In this document: positions 41,197-50,000 of the stretch, piece by piece
Layout of the letters: the number at the start of each line of letters is the position of its first letter
Position numbering within the stretch: the first letter of the stretch is position 1
NCBI RefSeq assembly: GCF_900169785.1
Contig: NZ_FWER01000027.1
Coordinates: 1 to 64,000, forward strand
Origin: Rhizobium sullae
Lineage (GTDB): Bacteria; Pseudomonadota; Alphaproteobacteria; Rhizobiales; Rhizobiaceae
DNA length: 64,000 bases
Reading direction: 5' to 3'
Translations under genes and position numbers: made by a program
Notes under the pieces: model-generated
What the model saw: only the letters and a program-made list of their open reading frames with translations
What the model was told of the DNA's origin: nothing
Database searches by the model: none

Positions 41197-42090
41197 TCAC
41201 GTTCCGCAGGATGGCCCTTCGTCGTCCGTATGCGCCGGCATTGCCCGAATGTAACGGAGGCCCTTGGTCCCGACGTCACCGATCGCGACGATCTCAAACC
41301 CGGCCTCAGTGAGAAGCGCACCGATCGCCTGCATGTCGACATGTCCGTGTCGGTGGAAGCTCGGCAATCTCGACCTCCGCGCCGGCTTGCCGAAGTCAAT
41401 CAGCAACAAACGGCCTTCCGGCCTGAGGACGCGGCGCGCTTCGCGGGCGAAGGCTGCTCGAGCACGCTTTGGCAAATGGTGGAGCATGAGCGTGCCGGTG
41501 ACGACGTCAAACCGGGCATCATCGAACGGCAACCTCTGGGCCGCTCCGTGCACGAAGTTGACATCAAGCTGCACTCTTTGCGCCTTCGCCTTCGCTCGCG
41601 CGACCATCTCCGCCGAGGCGTCGAGCCCGGTCACGCGGCCGGTTAGTCCAACCTGACGTTTCGCCGCGATCGCCAGCGTCCCGGTCCCGCAGGCGACATC
41701 GAGCACGATTTCTCCCGGACGGAGCCCCGCTAGGCGCAGCATTGAAGTGCGAAACCGACCCTCGCGCCCGAGCGTCAGCATGCGGGCGAGCAAATCGTAG
41801 GTGGCGGCTCCGTGTAAGACGATTCCAATCGCGTTGCCGTGTTCGTCGTCGCTGCGGCCTCCGATAAGGCTTTGCCGTCGGCTGCGTCCCCAGATTACCA
41901 GGGCCAACAGGGCGGTCAGAACGACGCCGTGGAACACGAACACCGAGGCACCAGCGCTTAGATATCCGGCTCCAAGCCACAGCAACGCCATCAACCCTGC
42001 GATCAACGACAGCTTCGCTGCGACGACCATGATGATCAGGCTTCTGCGGGAAGGCGAACCCACTCCGGCGTTGCGACCAAATCCGTGCAT
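41197..42090 (-). CDS. Membrane-anchored class I SAM-dependent methyltransferase
   Basis: A 297-aa protein. Two hydrophobic segments near the N-terminus (LIAGLMALLWLGAGYLSAGA and FVFHGVVLTALLALVIW, about 30-75) anchor it in the membrane. A UbiE-like methyltransferase domain follows (about 110-280) with motif I LDVACGTGTLAIA, TGLDASAEMVARA and post-motif DVVTGTLMLHHLP. GGAGG lies upstream of the ATG at 42090. It is divergent from a TetR regulator with a perfect palindrome between them, so it is probably induced by a small molecule. The methyl acceptor is unknown. Confidence 0.88.
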   Translation of the reverse strand: MHGFGRNAGVGSPSRRSLIIMVVAAKLSLIAGLMALLWLGAGYLSAGASVFVFHGVVLTALLALVIWGRSRRQSLIGGRSDDEHGNAIGIVLHGAATYDLLARMLTLGREGRFRTSMLRLAGLRPGEIVLDVACGTGTLAIAAKRQVGLTGRVTGLDASAEMVARAKAKAQRVQLDVNFVHGAAQRLPFDDARFDVVTGTLMLHHLPKRARAAFAREARRVLRPEGRLLLIDFGKPARRSRLPSFHRHGHVDMQAIGALLTEAGFEIVAIGDVGTKGLRYIRAMPAHTDDEGPSCGT

Positions 42091-42164
42091 GAGATGCAGC
42101 CTCCGTGGTGACAAAAGCGCGCCGTAAAGGCGCCGTAAACTTTCGGGACACGTCGTATCATGCT

Positions 42165-42177
42165 GGACACAATGTCC
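42165..42177. promoter_or_regulatory. TetR operator palindrome
   Basis: GGACA-CAA-TGTCC is a perfect inverted repeat between the divergent methyltransferase and TetR genes. Two further GGACAC half sites lie nearby (about 42146 and 42193). It is the likely binding site of the TetR protein at 42245. Confidence 0.65.
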
Positions 42178-42244
42178 GGAAATAGTGTTACAGGACACCC
42201 GACGGTCAGATGTTCGGAACGGCACAATCCAGGAGGCAGTGGCC

Positions 42245-42865
42245 ATGAAAATCGAGCGGTCAGCAAAGAACGGCTCGATCGATCGTCGCGTCGCGCGAAC
42301 GCGCGCTCTGCTGCAGGACGCGCTCATCGCACTGATCACGGAGCGGGGATATGCGGCAATTACTGTCGAAGACATTTGCCGCAAGGCCAATGTCGGACGA
42401 TCGACCTTTTACGCTCATTACACGAGCAAAGATGAACTACGCAGCGCAACGATCGAGGCACATCTGAGATCGCTCGATCAACAGCGCCTGGCGACGCTTC
42501 CGGCGTCCGGCCGACGCCTATTCCGGTTCAGCCTGCCGATGCTTGAGCATGCGCAGGCGGCCCGCGAACTCCATCACGCGCTGCTCTCGAGCAGCAGCGA
42601 CGCGATTCACGATGAATTGCGCGAGCGGATCCGCCGCGCTGTCCGGCATGAGCTTGCCGAAAAGCGGATCGGCAATACCGACGTCCCTGTCGAGGTTGCC
42701 ATGCAATTCATCTCCGGAGCCTTTGTCGCCCTCCTTGCCTGGTGGATCAACGGAAATGCTGACCTGTCGCCGTCCGAGGTCGATGAGTTGTTCCAGCAGC
42801 TGGCGCTGAACGGCGTCGGCGCCCGTGTCGAGACGGACGAAGCTGATCCTCAGCAATTCCGTTAG
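42245..42865 (+). CDS. TetR/AcrR-family transcriptional regulator
   Basis: A 206-aa regulator. The N-terminal helix-turn-helix (about 12-62) has ARTRALLQDALIALITERGYAAIT-type sequence with the recognition stretch ANVGRSTFYAHYTSKDEL. The C-terminal ligand domain is all-helical and ends with the hydrophobic FISGAFVALLAWWINGN typical of the TetR_C_7-like group. AGGAGG precedes the ATG at 42245. It is divergent from the methyltransferase and converges with the gene at 42869. Confidence 0.92.
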   Translation: MKIERSAKNGSIDRRVARTRALLQDALIALITERGYAAITVEDICRKANVGRSTFYAHYTSKDELRSATIEAHLRSLDQQRLATLPASGRRLFRFSLPMLEHAQAARELHHALLSSSSDAIHDELRERIRRAVRHELAEKRIGNTDVPVEVAMQFISGAFVALLAWWINGNADLSPSEVDELFQQLALNGVGARVETDEADPQQFR

Positions 42866-42868
42866 CCG

Positions 42869-43411
42869 TCAATTTTCCCATTGCGTTTCGGCGATCGAAC
42901 TGGCCATGAGCTGGTCTCTACCATCAGGTGCGGCGGGCACCGTCAACGTGACAAGTTCATTGCGGCCCTTGACGATCACGCTGTAAAGCTTGTGCACATG
43001 CGTCGGGCTACGGTTTTCATCTATCGCTTCGGCGTCGAATACGTCGAAGAGCTGCCTTTCAAAGCCCCTGCTGTCGACGCCGGATGTCGCCACCGTGCAG
43101 GCTTGGACCGACTTGCCGCCGAGGTTGTTTTTAGCGACGCCGACGAAGAGAGGTTGGCCTATGCCATTGCCTTGCGCCACCCAGCCTTCGATGCTCTCCG
43201 GATCGTCCACGGGTGCCAAGCCGATGACCACCTCGTCGCCGAGCGGCGTCCAGCCGTGGGCCTGCGCGGCCCTGACTGTCCTGTCGAAGTCGGGTCCGCT
43301 CGAAAGGCAGTGGCGACGGAAAAAGTCGAAAGATGTGTTGCTATCCTCGGCTTCGGCCGTTGACGCGACGCAAAGGATGGCGGCCTGCAGTATCGTTCGG
43401 GAGCGTACCAT
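42869..43411 (-). CDS. Predicted exported protein of unknown function
   Basis: A 180-aa protein with a short Sec-type signal (MVRSRTILQAAILCVASTAEAED, cleavage probably after AEA). The mature part has two Cys residues (HCLSS and QACTVAT) that could form a disulfide, and an alternating hydrophobic pattern suggesting a compact beta-rich fold. Similar hypothetical exported proteins occur in rhizobia, but no function is known to me. It converges with the TetR gene, separated by only three bases. Confidence 0.7.
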   Translation of the reverse strand: MVRSRTILQAAILCVASTAEAEDSNTSFDFFRRHCLSSGPDFDRTVRAAQAHGWTPLGDEVVIGLAPVDDPESIEGWVAQGNGIGQPLFVGVAKNNLGGKSVQACTVATSGVDSRGFERQLFDVFDAEAIDENRSPTHVHKLYSVIVKGRNELVTLTVPAAPDGRDQLMASSIAETQWEN

Positions 43412-43569
43412 TGTGTTATATCGCTCGGATCGCCGAGCGATCCCCGGACATGGAATTCCTTGGCGCCCAGTCTAATTATACCTCCTAGTGTGGTTAAAGC
43501 ACAGGCGGTTTGTTGAGTTTGCCTACGCACAGCAACCCTTTCAATGTCGGGGGCCAATTTGCCGTGATA

Positions 43570-43589
43570 TTGTTAGCCGGCACTAACAA
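43570..43589. repeat. Short inverted repeat
   Basis: TTGTTAG-CCGGCA-CTAACAA forms a seven-pair hairpin in the otherwise gene-poor stretch 43412-43886. Without a T-run it is not called a terminator; it could be an operator. Confidence 0.4.
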
Positions 43590-43769
43590 TTTCGAGGAGC
43601 AGCTTCCTTAGAGGCTGACCTTGATGTGGTGAAGCTCCTGACCGCCGCTACCGATGAAAAGTACTCAGAAGAAAAAGGTTCGGGTTGCAGGGTTCCCGGC
43701 GAGGGCCGTATAGAGCTTGTGAAGACGCTCCTGGCGAAGGCGGGTCCCGACGACGGGCAGCGCCCGTAG
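43587..43769 (+). pseudogene. Ankyrin-repeat-like remnant
   Basis: An open frame without a plausible start encodes EADLDVVKLLTAATDEK and, further on, GRIELVKTLLAKAGPDDG. Both resemble the second helix and loop of ankyrin repeats. An in-frame TAA lies just upstream (43584). It is probably the tail of a lost ankyrin protein; similarity is short. Confidence 0.38.
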
Positions 43770-43886
43770 GAAATGTCGAATGGGGCGGCAGCCTCCACGG
43801 CGAAGACGGATCGCAGATGCCGAGAACCATCAGGATGGCGGCCAAGCTACGTTTCATCTCACTTCGCCCGAGAACATCGCCAGGCC

Positions 43887-44621
43887 TTATCCGAGACCTG
43901 CCCACCTCGAAAGCTCGAACCCGGCGACGGTTAGAAGGATCGCTCCGGCGATGGCCTCGACCGATTTCGAGACGGTCGCGAGCAGCTCCGGTCTGCTGCG
44001 CGTCAGTCGTCCGAGCTGCTCCCTGAAGATGACCGCCAGGAGTGCGACCGCCGACAGGGTTAGGCAGACGCCGATCATCATCGAAACCGCGAAAAGCAGT
44101 CCCGTTACGACAACCTGGTGGATCATCGCGAACGTCATGACGAAGAGCGTGAGTGGACAGGGGATCAGTCCCGCCATGAAACCCACGATGACGCCTTCGC
44201 CGCTCGAATGGATATGGGAGTGCCGGAACAGCGCGCTCCCCAGCATCCACAGGCCGATCACGCCAAGCAGTCCGCGGCTGAGCGCCTGGAGGGCGGGGGC
44301 AGTTCCGGCGTTGATGAAGGAGTGCGAAACCAGCGGCAGGGCAAGCAGCGCGATCAGTACCGCCATGGACACATGCGTGAACGACAGCGCCATCGACACC
44401 AGCAACGCCTTGTGCGCCTTCATCGACGAACCCATGAGGTAGGTGGCGAGGATCGACTTGCTGTGCCCCGGCGTCAGGGCATGGACCGCGCCAAAGGCAA
44501 TCCCCATCGGAAGAAATGCCAGAAAGGCGAACCAGCCGCCACCGGTCGCGAAAGCTTTGATGTGGTCGGCGAAGGCCAGATAGATGTCGCGCTGGAATTC
44601 GATGATCTGCTGCCAGGGCAT
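43887..44621 (-). CDS. NicO/RcnA-type nickel-cobalt exporter
   Basis: A 244-aa inner-membrane protein with about six helices. The first long helix carries the NicO signature FGAVHALTPGHSKSILATYL, with His and Asp/Ser positions for Ni(II)/Co(II). A His-containing loop HSHIHSSGEG and AGLIPCPLTLFVMTFA follow. It lacks the long His-rich loop of Escherichia coli RcnA. The start overlaps the stop of the YqaA-like fragment (TGATG). With DmeF- and DmeR-like genes upstream on the same strand it forms a metal-efflux island. Confidence 0.85.
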   Translation of the reverse strand: MPWQQIIEFQRDIYLAFADHIKAFATGGGWFAFLAFLPMGIAFGAVHALTPGHSKSILATYLMGSSMKAHKALLVSMALSFTHVSMAVLIALLALPLVSHSFINAGTAPALQALSRGLLGVIGLWMLGSALFRHSHIHSSGEGVIVGFMAGLIPCPLTLFVMTFAMIHQVVVTGLLFAVSMMIGVCLTLSAVALLAVIFREQLGRLTRSRPELLATVSKSVEAIAGAILLTVAGFELSRWAGLG

Positions 44622-44790
44622 CAGGTCAGTCCCGTGGTTGGCGCTGCCAGGATGATATAGCGTCCGAACTTGGCGATCGCCACCAGCAGGACGAAGGCCG
44701 GGAAGCGGCTGGCGGAGGACACCTGCCATGACCGTGATCGGATCGCCGGCCAGCGTAGGCGTCCAGTCGGCCTGCCGTGGACCTCTTCCC
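44622..44790 (-). pseudogene. YqaA/DedA-like membrane protein, C-terminal fragment
   Basis: Two frame segments on the minus strand, WTPTLAGDPITVMAGVLRQP then FVLLVAIAKFGRYIILAAPT, read as the final loop and helix of a YqaA-type (DedA superfamily) protein joined by a frameshift near 44708. The rest of the gene is absent. The stop overlaps the ATG of the NicO gene, so the remnant may still matter for translation of that gene. Confidence 0.5.
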
Positions 44791-44895
44791 TCAATGCATC
44801 GGAGCGAATGCCCTTCATCGGTCGTTCATATCCGATCCGAAACTAAAACGTGAAAGATGTGTTGATCTAGCATGCGGAAGAAGGAGCACCGAGCC

Positions 44896-45213
44896 ATGAA
44901 GCTTTTGACCATATCTGCCGCGGTTGGCATGGCACTTTCCGTGTGTGCCGGGAACGCATTGTCCGATCCCCGGAAGGACGAAAGCGGTCATGGGCGTTGG
45001 CGTGAGGGCGGCTACTACGATGGACCCCGATATGAGCAACGAGCATACAAAGAAGAGTATCGTCGCGGTGGCTGCAAGATCGAGCGGAAATGGGATGGCG
45101 ACGAGTACAAGGAAGAGATCAAGTGCAAGCGCGGCGCGCGACCGATCTACGGGTATTTTCGTACTGAGCCGGTGCTCATCGGGCAACCAAACGAGAACTC
45201 GATTGATCAATGA
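44896..45213 (+). CDS. Small exported basic protein
   Basis: A 105-aa protein with a clear Sec signal peptide (MKLLTISAAVGMALSVCAGNA). The mature region is rich in Arg, Lys, Glu, Gly and Tyr (GYYDGPRYEQRAYKEEYRRG). It has two Cys (GGCKIER and IKCKRG) likely to form a disulfide. AAGGAG lies ten bases before the ATG. No recognised domain. It sits on the opposite strand inside the metal-efflux island, where an envelope or metal-related role is possible but not shown. Confidence 0.75.
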   Translation: MKLLTISAAVGMALSVCAGNALSDPRKDESGHGRWREGGYYDGPRYEQRAYKEEYRRGGCKIERKWDGDEYKEEIKCKRGARPIYGYFRTEPVLIGQPNENSIDQ

Positions 45214-45312
45214 CGGTGTGCCGGCTGCGGCAAGGTGACGAGAACAGCTTCCGGCATCGAAATGATCGTTGCCATCGCGAGTACGGCCGCATGCCGTTCA
45301 TCACCCATCGGC

Positions 45313-45600
45313 TCAAAGATACTTGGTGATCGTCTTGAACTCGTCGATGGACTGCCGCTGGTCGCGGGGCAGCGCGCCGACGGTCTCCTCCAAGCAGTGG
45401 TCGAGATGGTCCTGGATGAGCGTGCGCTTGGCGTTGATGATCGCTTTCTCGACGGCGGAGAGCTGCTGGGCAATGTCGACGCAGGGTCGGCCAGCCTCGA
45501 TCATGGCGATGACGCTCTTCAGATGGCCCTCCGCGCGCTTGAGACGCTTGACGATCTCGGGGTGGGTGGCATGCGTGTGGTGTTCGGTCATCGTGTCCAT
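45313..45600 (-). CDS. Metal-sensing repressor of the CsoR/RcnR family (DmeR-like)
   Basis: A 95-aa all-helical repressor. It contains the RcnR-type ligands: His residues near the N-terminus (EHHTHATHPE), Cys in AGRPCVDIAQQL, and DHLDHCLEE. The RLKRAEGHLKSVIAMIE helix is the family hallmark. GGAGG lies nine bases before the ATG at 45600; ATG 45591 is also possible. DmeR represses the DmeF exporter until Ni(II) or Co(II) binds. Here it lies downstream of dmeF on the same strand rather than upstream. A candidate operator is at 47047-47068. Confidence 0.85.
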   Translation of the reverse strand: MDTMTEHHTHATHPEIVKRLKRAEGHLKSVIAMIEAGRPCVDIAQQLSAVEKAIINAKRTLIQDHLDHCLEETVGALPRDQRQSIDEFKTITKYL

Positions 45601-45666
45601 TTCCAAATGCCTCCGTCGCGACGGGACCGACGGGACGATACGCCGCCGGTCCCGTGATCGGCAAGG

Positions 45667-47019
45667 TCAGTGTTGATGTCCTTCCGGCTCTTCCATCCGA
45701 AAGGAAAGGTCATCCACCTCGATCCCAGCCATCAGTTTTAACACGGCTTCGAACTCGTGCGGCTCGGCAGGAGCGACCGCACTGATCATCACATGATGAT
45801 CAGTCGGGGAGGGAAGCAACGGCAGACGTTCGATTGCGCCGTTACCGCGATCGATCTCCACCACTGCCTGCAGGCCATGGATATGCTTTCCAACCGAAAG
45901 CCGGAAACGTTCGCCATCAGGAGTGTCGACAATCTCCAGCAAACCGATCGCCAATGGGGAACTGACGGTGAACGGCGCGGGGGCGTGGTGATGTCCGTTG
46001 CCCTGATTTTCAACGGGCGTCGCCGTTCCTGCGGTGTCGAGCTGGATCGTCGCGGTTCCGAGGGCCGGTAGATGGACGTTCAGCTCCTTACGGAGAGCGA
46101 GCACGACCGCATTGGCCTGGACAACCGACTTCGAACTATCGACGGCGATCGTCACATCGGCGTGAAGCTTGTGACCAAGCCAGCGGGCCTTGACGTCGAT
46201 GAGGCGCTCGATACCGGCAACGTGTCCGGCGGCATGATGGATCTCGTCGGTGATCCCAGGTTCGACGCCGTCGAGGCTACGGGTGATGACCGAACGCGCC
46301 GACTGCCAGACGATACCGAAGATCGCGATGGTGATCAGCAGGCCGACGATCGGATCGGCGAGCGGGAAGCCCATCCAGACGCCGAACGCGCCGAGGACGA
46401 CGGCAAGGCTGGTTAGGCCATCGGTTCGGGCATGGTAGCCGTCGGCGATGAGGGCCGCGCTGTTCATCTCGCGGCCGACCTTGATGCGGAAGATGGCGAC
46501 CGCCTCGTTGCCGATGAAGCCGATGATGCCCGCGGCGCCCACGGCGAGAAGCTGCGTGATCGGCTGCGGGTTCATCAGGCGGTCGATGGCCTCGTAGCCC
46601 GCAACGATAGCGCTGAAGAGGATGATGAGGACGATCAGCATGCCTGCGAAGTCTTCGACCCGGCCGAGACCGTAGTTAAAAATTCTGGTCGGCTTGCGGC
46701 GGACCAGCGTGAAGGCGATCCAGAGCGGGATGGCCGTGGCGGCGTCGCCAATGTTATGGATCGTGTCGGCCAACAGGGCGACGCTTCCCGAAATGAAGAC
46801 GACGACGAGCTGAAGTGCGGCAGTGATCGCCAGGATCACGAACGACCATTTGATCGCCCAGATACCACGCGCGGAAGATGCGATGCTCGGATCGACAACA
46901 CCGTGTGTATGGCCATGGCCTCCGGCGTTGCTATGTGAGTGCGTGTGCGAGCCGTGGCCATGCCCGTAGGCGTGACCGGCGTGGCCGAAACCAAACCATT
47001 CCTTGATGCTGGCAAACAT
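45667..47019 (-). CDS. dmeF: Cation diffusion facilitator DmeF-like nickel/cobalt exporter
   Basis: A 450-aa proton-coupled metal exporter. A His-rich N-terminus (GHAGHAYGHGHGSHTHSHSN) precedes six transmembrane helices. The metal site is visible as LLADTIHNIGDA (D-x-x-x-H type, helix 2) and ALIADGYHARTDGL (helix 5). The cytoplasmic ferredoxin-like domain spans about 255-330. A further C-terminal extension (about 340-450) ends HQH and contains another His-rich loop (GNGHHHAPAP). It is encoded before the DmeR-like repressor. Substrate assignment to Co/Ni follows the family and context. Confidence 0.9.
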   Translation of the reverse strand: MFASIKEWFGFGHAGHAYGHGHGSHTHSHSNAGGHGHTHGVVDPSIASSARGIWAIKWSFVILAITAALQLVVVFISGSVALLADTIHNIGDAATAIPLWIAFTLVRRKPTRIFNYGLGRVEDFAGMLIVLIILFSAIVAGYEAIDRLMNPQPITQLLAVGAAGIIGFIGNEAVAIFRIKVGREMNSAALIADGYHARTDGLTSLAVVLGAFGVWMGFPLADPIVGLLITIAIFGIVWQSARSVITRSLDGVEPGITDEIHHAAGHVAGIERLIDVKARWLGHKLHADVTIAVDSSKSVVQANAVVLALRKELNVHLPALGTATIQLDTAGTATPVENQGNGHHHAPAPFTVSSPLAIGLLEIVDTPDGERFRLSVGKHIHGLQAVVEIDRGNGAIERLPLLPSPTDHHVMISAVAPAEPHEFEAVLKLMAGIEVDDLSFRMEEPEGHQH

Positions 47020-47046
47020 GGGAGACCTCTGATCAGACGTGTTTTC

Positions 47047-47068
47047 CTCCTATCCCCCCGGAGAGGAT
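47047..47068. promoter_or_regulatory. Candidate DmeR/RcnR-type operator
   Basis: TCCTATCCCCCCGGAGAGGA: a six-base C/G tract flanked by TCCT/AGGA inverted ends, the G-tract-plus-inverted-repeat pattern bound by RcnR/InrS-type regulators. It lies 28 bases upstream of the dmeF-like ATG. Confidence 0.6.
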
Positions 47069-47180
47069 GCGTCAAGTTGGTTTCTTATGCGCGTCCATAG
47101 CACAACCAACGCAGATTCACGGCTCGACAATCGACGGACTGACAGTCAATGCGGGGGGCTGTGACGACATCCGGGGTCTT

Positions 47181-48413
47181 TTAACGCTCTTCAGGTGGCT
47201 TGAGGTGGCGGAACTGCAGCAGCAACAACAGGTCGTAGACGATCTTCAGCATGCCGCAGATGACGAGCGGCCAAGCGCGATAGGAGGCAGCAACGAGAGC
47301 ACCCGCCAGGGCAGGACTGGCCGCCGCGGCAAGACTGCGCGGTACCGATGTGAAGCTCGCCGCCGCGGCGCGCTCCGCCTCGGTCACGACGGCCATCACG
47401 TAGGACGAGCGCGTCGGTACGTCCATTTGCGAGAGAGCGGCCCGGAGGAGCAACAAGGCGAGCGCCAGGGGCAAGTTGGGGGCGAAGGCCGCCAAGATCA
47501 GCATGACGCTCGACGGAATGTGGGTGAACACCATGGTGTTGATCAGCCCGATACGCCGCGAGAGCCAAGCGGCGACCGGGAAGGAAAACGCCGAAAGTAC
47601 GCCGGACCAGAAGAAAAACATGCCCGCCGCCGCAAGCGATAGATCGAACCGTTCAAACAGCCACAGGGCTAGCAGAGACTGGACCACGAAACCGCCGGCA
47701 AAGGCATCGAGGCTGAACAGGCCCGCAAGTTTGAAGACAACGGCACGCGAAGGCCCGAGTGCCGACGCTTCGGCGGGCCCCATTGTAGGGCGTCGCGGTA
47801 TGCGGGCATAGAAAAGACCGCCAGCTATTCCGACCAGAGCATAGAGCACGAACATCAGCTTGACGGCGGTCAATCTTTCGAGACCCACCAGCGCGGAGGA
47901 GTCCGGTATCGCTGCCGCGAGCGCGCCGACGGCGCTTGCAAGCGCACCAGTGAGGCTATAACGAGCGAACATCTTCGTCCGATCGACTGCGGTCACCTCG
48001 CGAGTGAGCGCCGCGTGCTCCAGCGGCACGAACACGCTCACGCTGCCGGCTGAAGGATTAATCGTACCGGCGAAGGCAATCACCAGCAGCGGTGCATAGT
48101 CGTGAACCATGGCCATGGCCACGCCCGTGGCCACCATAAGTCCGGTGGCAGCAAATAGCAGTTGGTGGAGATCGCGATGCGCACCGAGGAATCCGATCGC
48201 AATCGTCAAGAGTGCAGAACCGAACAGCGATGCCGTCGCGATGATGCCGACTTGCAGGGGCGAAAATCCGAGTTCGAGCAGATAAACCGGCAGTAAGATC
48301 GCCACAAAGCCGTCGCCGAAGTCGCGCAGAGCGCGTGCGGCGAAGAGACAGGTCGCGGGATTAAGTCCCGGTGCGATTTTTCCGTTCGGTTTTTGTCGTT
48401 CGCGCGGCGGCAT
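47181..48413 (-). CDS. MFS transporter
   Basis: A 410-aa major facilitator with twelve predicted helices. The N-terminal part has ARALRDFGDGFVAILLPVYLLELG and the cytoplasmic loop after helix 2 is short (FLGAHRDLHQLLF). ARYSLTGALASAVGALAAAI and the late DVPTRSSYVMAVV are conserved in a group of MFS proteins found beside nickel/cobalt genes. It is 161 bases upstream of dmeF on the same strand and may be a further metal or drug efflux pump. The substrate is not predictable. Confidence 0.85.
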   Translation of the reverse strand: MPPRERQKPNGKIAPGLNPATCLFAARALRDFGDGFVAILLPVYLLELGFSPLQVGIIATASLFGSALLTIAIGFLGAHRDLHQLLFAATGLMVATGVAMAMVHDYAPLLVIAFAGTINPSAGSVSVFVPLEHAALTREVTAVDRTKMFARYSLTGALASAVGALAAAIPDSSALVGLERLTAVKLMFVLYALVGIAGGLFYARIPRRPTMGPAEASALGPSRAVVFKLAGLFSLDAFAGGFVVQSLLALWLFERFDLSLAAAGMFFFWSGVLSAFSFPVAAWLSRRIGLINTMVFTHIPSSVMLILAAFAPNLPLALALLLLRAALSQMDVPTRSSYVMAVVTEAERAAAASFTSVPRSLAAAASPALAGALVAASYRAWPLVICGMLKIVYDLLLLLQFRHLKPPEER

Positions 48414-48728
48414 CTCTTCAGGCGCCTAATAAGAAACGCCGTGAGATCACCGACTCGAGCCGCAAACTGGCATGTGTCCTTTGTTGCATGGTCTTCCGCA
48501 AGCCTCCGCTACCGGCTTTCCACTTCGAGGAACGCGGGTGCTTCTTCCGTGCTCTATTTGCTCCAAACTTCGTGGCAGTCTGCGAACTCGCCTCACGAGC
48601 CGGCGATGAGAATAGGGTCAGCCGGATTTTTGGATTCATTAACGGCTGCGATTTGCGTGGTTTGCGATGAACAAAACGACGCGGGCAACGTTTCCTCGAC
48701 GCCCCAATATTCAAGAAAGGAAAAGAAC
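48414..48728. other. Divergent intergenic region before csbD
   Basis: About 315 bases between the MFS gene and the CsbD gene. The last 20 bases hold a purine-rich ribosome site (AAGAAAGGAAAAGAAC). Overlapping open frames on both strands lack family similarity and start signals. A stress promoter for csbD is expected here but no clear box could be assigned. Confidence 0.4.
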
Positions 48729-48935
48729 ATGGATTGGAACCGCGTCGAAGGCAACTGGAAACAGGCCAAAGGGAAGATCAAAGAGCAATGGGGCAAGCTG
48801 ACTGACGACGACCTTGATCAGATCGCCGGTAAACGCGAGCAGCTTGAAGGCAAGATCCAGGAACGCTACGGCCTCGAAAAGGATCGCGTGCGTCGCGATA
48901 TCGATGACTGGTATGCGCGCCAGACTTGGCATTGA
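48729..48935 (+). CDS. CsbD-family stress-response protein
   Basis: A 68-aa hydrophilic protein starting MDWNRVEGNWKQAKGKIKEQ, with WGKLTDDDLDQIAGKREQLEGKIQERYG, the complete CsbD domain. In Bacillus subtilis CsbD belongs to the general stress (sigma B) regulon; in alphaproteobacteria CsbD genes are typically under EcfG-type control. It is part of a cluster with DUF892 and small membrane proteins. The molecular function is unknown. Confidence 0.93.
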   Translation: MDWNRVEGNWKQAKGKIKEQWGKLTDDDLDQIAGKREQLEGKIQERYGLEKDRVRRDIDDWYARQTWH

Positions 48936-49151
48936 ACCTCCCGCACGGCAGTTGATGAGTGATGTTTCGAGTGTGATCGGCGATCGGCTCTTCCCGGTCG
49001 CCGGATTCTGCTGTCGCGTTGGCGACACTCTGGTGCGCGTATTGGGAAGCCTGCAGCCGGATCCGCTCTACCTCCGCCAAGCCAGTAAACGCTAAGGGTC
49101 CTTCCGGTGCAGAGCTCTTCGCATTGCTTGGATGCCCCCATCGAAGCATGC

Positions 49152-49178
49152 GAGAAGGCCGCGAACACGGCCTCCTCG
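49152..49178 (-). terminator. Possible terminator hairpin after the DUF892 gene
   Basis: AGGCCG pairs with CGGCCT around a six-base loop, 20 bases past the stop of the DUF892 gene. The T-run is poor (TTCTCG), so termination is uncertain. Confidence 0.35.
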
Positions 49179-49192
49179 CTATCGGAAATGGC

Positions 49193-49690
49193 TCAGGCGG
49201 CTTTCGTTGCCTTCAAATTCGCCGACGCCTGTGCAAGCTTCGTCAGCTTCTTATCGGTGGCTTCCTCTTCCGCGAGGCTCGCCTGAAGGAGTGGGACCGC
49301 GTCCTTCAAGCCAAGCTGCTTGGCCCAAGCGATAAGTGTGCCGTAGCGGGCGATCTCATAATGTTCGACGGCCTGGGCTGCGGAGATCAATCCTGCGTCA
49401 AGCGCGGGAGACCCCTTGAATTCTTCCATGATCTCCTCCCCTTCGGCGATAATGCCTTGGATGGCCTCGCAGGTCTTGCCGCGAGCGGGCTTGCCTACGA
49501 TCTCGAACACTTGCATGAGACGCTCGACTTGGCTTTCGGTCTCGTCACGATGCTGCAGAAAGCCCGTTTTACCTTCCTCCGATTGCGTGGCGCGAGCCAT
49601 CTTCGGCAATGCTTTCAGGATTTGCCTCTCTGCGAAGTAAATGTCCTTGAGGGTCTCTACGAACAGGTCGTTCAAAGTCTTCTCTGCCAT
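49193..49690 (-). CDS. DUF892/YciE-type ferritin-like protein
   Basis: A 165-aa four-helix-bundle protein: LNDLFVETLKDIYFAERQIL, EETESQ-type HRDETESQVERLMQVFE, GLISAAQAVEHYEIARYGTL and LQASLAEEEATDKKL. Glu and His positions in these helices form the ferritin-like di-iron site. GGAGGATAG precedes the ATG at 49690. The family is induced by osmotic and general stress. A C-terminal Ala/Lys-rich tail follows the bundle. It is near the csbD gene in a small stress cluster. Confidence 0.92.
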   Translation of the reverse strand: MAEKTLNDLFVETLKDIYFAERQILKALPKMARATQSEEGKTGFLQHRDETESQVERLMQVFEIVGKPARGKTCEAIQGIIAEGEEIMEEFKGSPALDAGLISAAQAVEHYEIARYGTLIAWAKQLGLKDAVPLLQASLAEEEATDKKLTKLAQASANLKATKAA

Positions 49691-50000
49691 TCTATCCTCC
49701 TGTGGTGGGATGATTTGTGGACTCTGAACGTGGGGCATCGCGGGTTGTTCCGATTAGCGGCCCAACAAGTCCGTTGGGCGCGAAAGACTCATTAGACAAT
49801 TCCGAGACCACGAGGAGCGCTGGCCCGTTAGGCGGTTCACTCGACCGGAAAACGCAGCTGAGATGCCGGGGACCTGGCAGGGTTACTACCGGAATGATGG
49901 ATGATGACGGTCGACGGCATCGTCATGCGCTTCCTTGTGATCGCTGCGGCATGCTTGACGAAGCCATCATCTTGGCCGGCCGCAGTTCTGCGATCGGTGT

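Noticed and set aside
48955-49095. Possible 46-codon gene after csbD (MSDVSSVIGDRLFPVAGF...)
   Set aside because: Open and preceded by weak purines only; no similarity recognised, so not listed as a gene.
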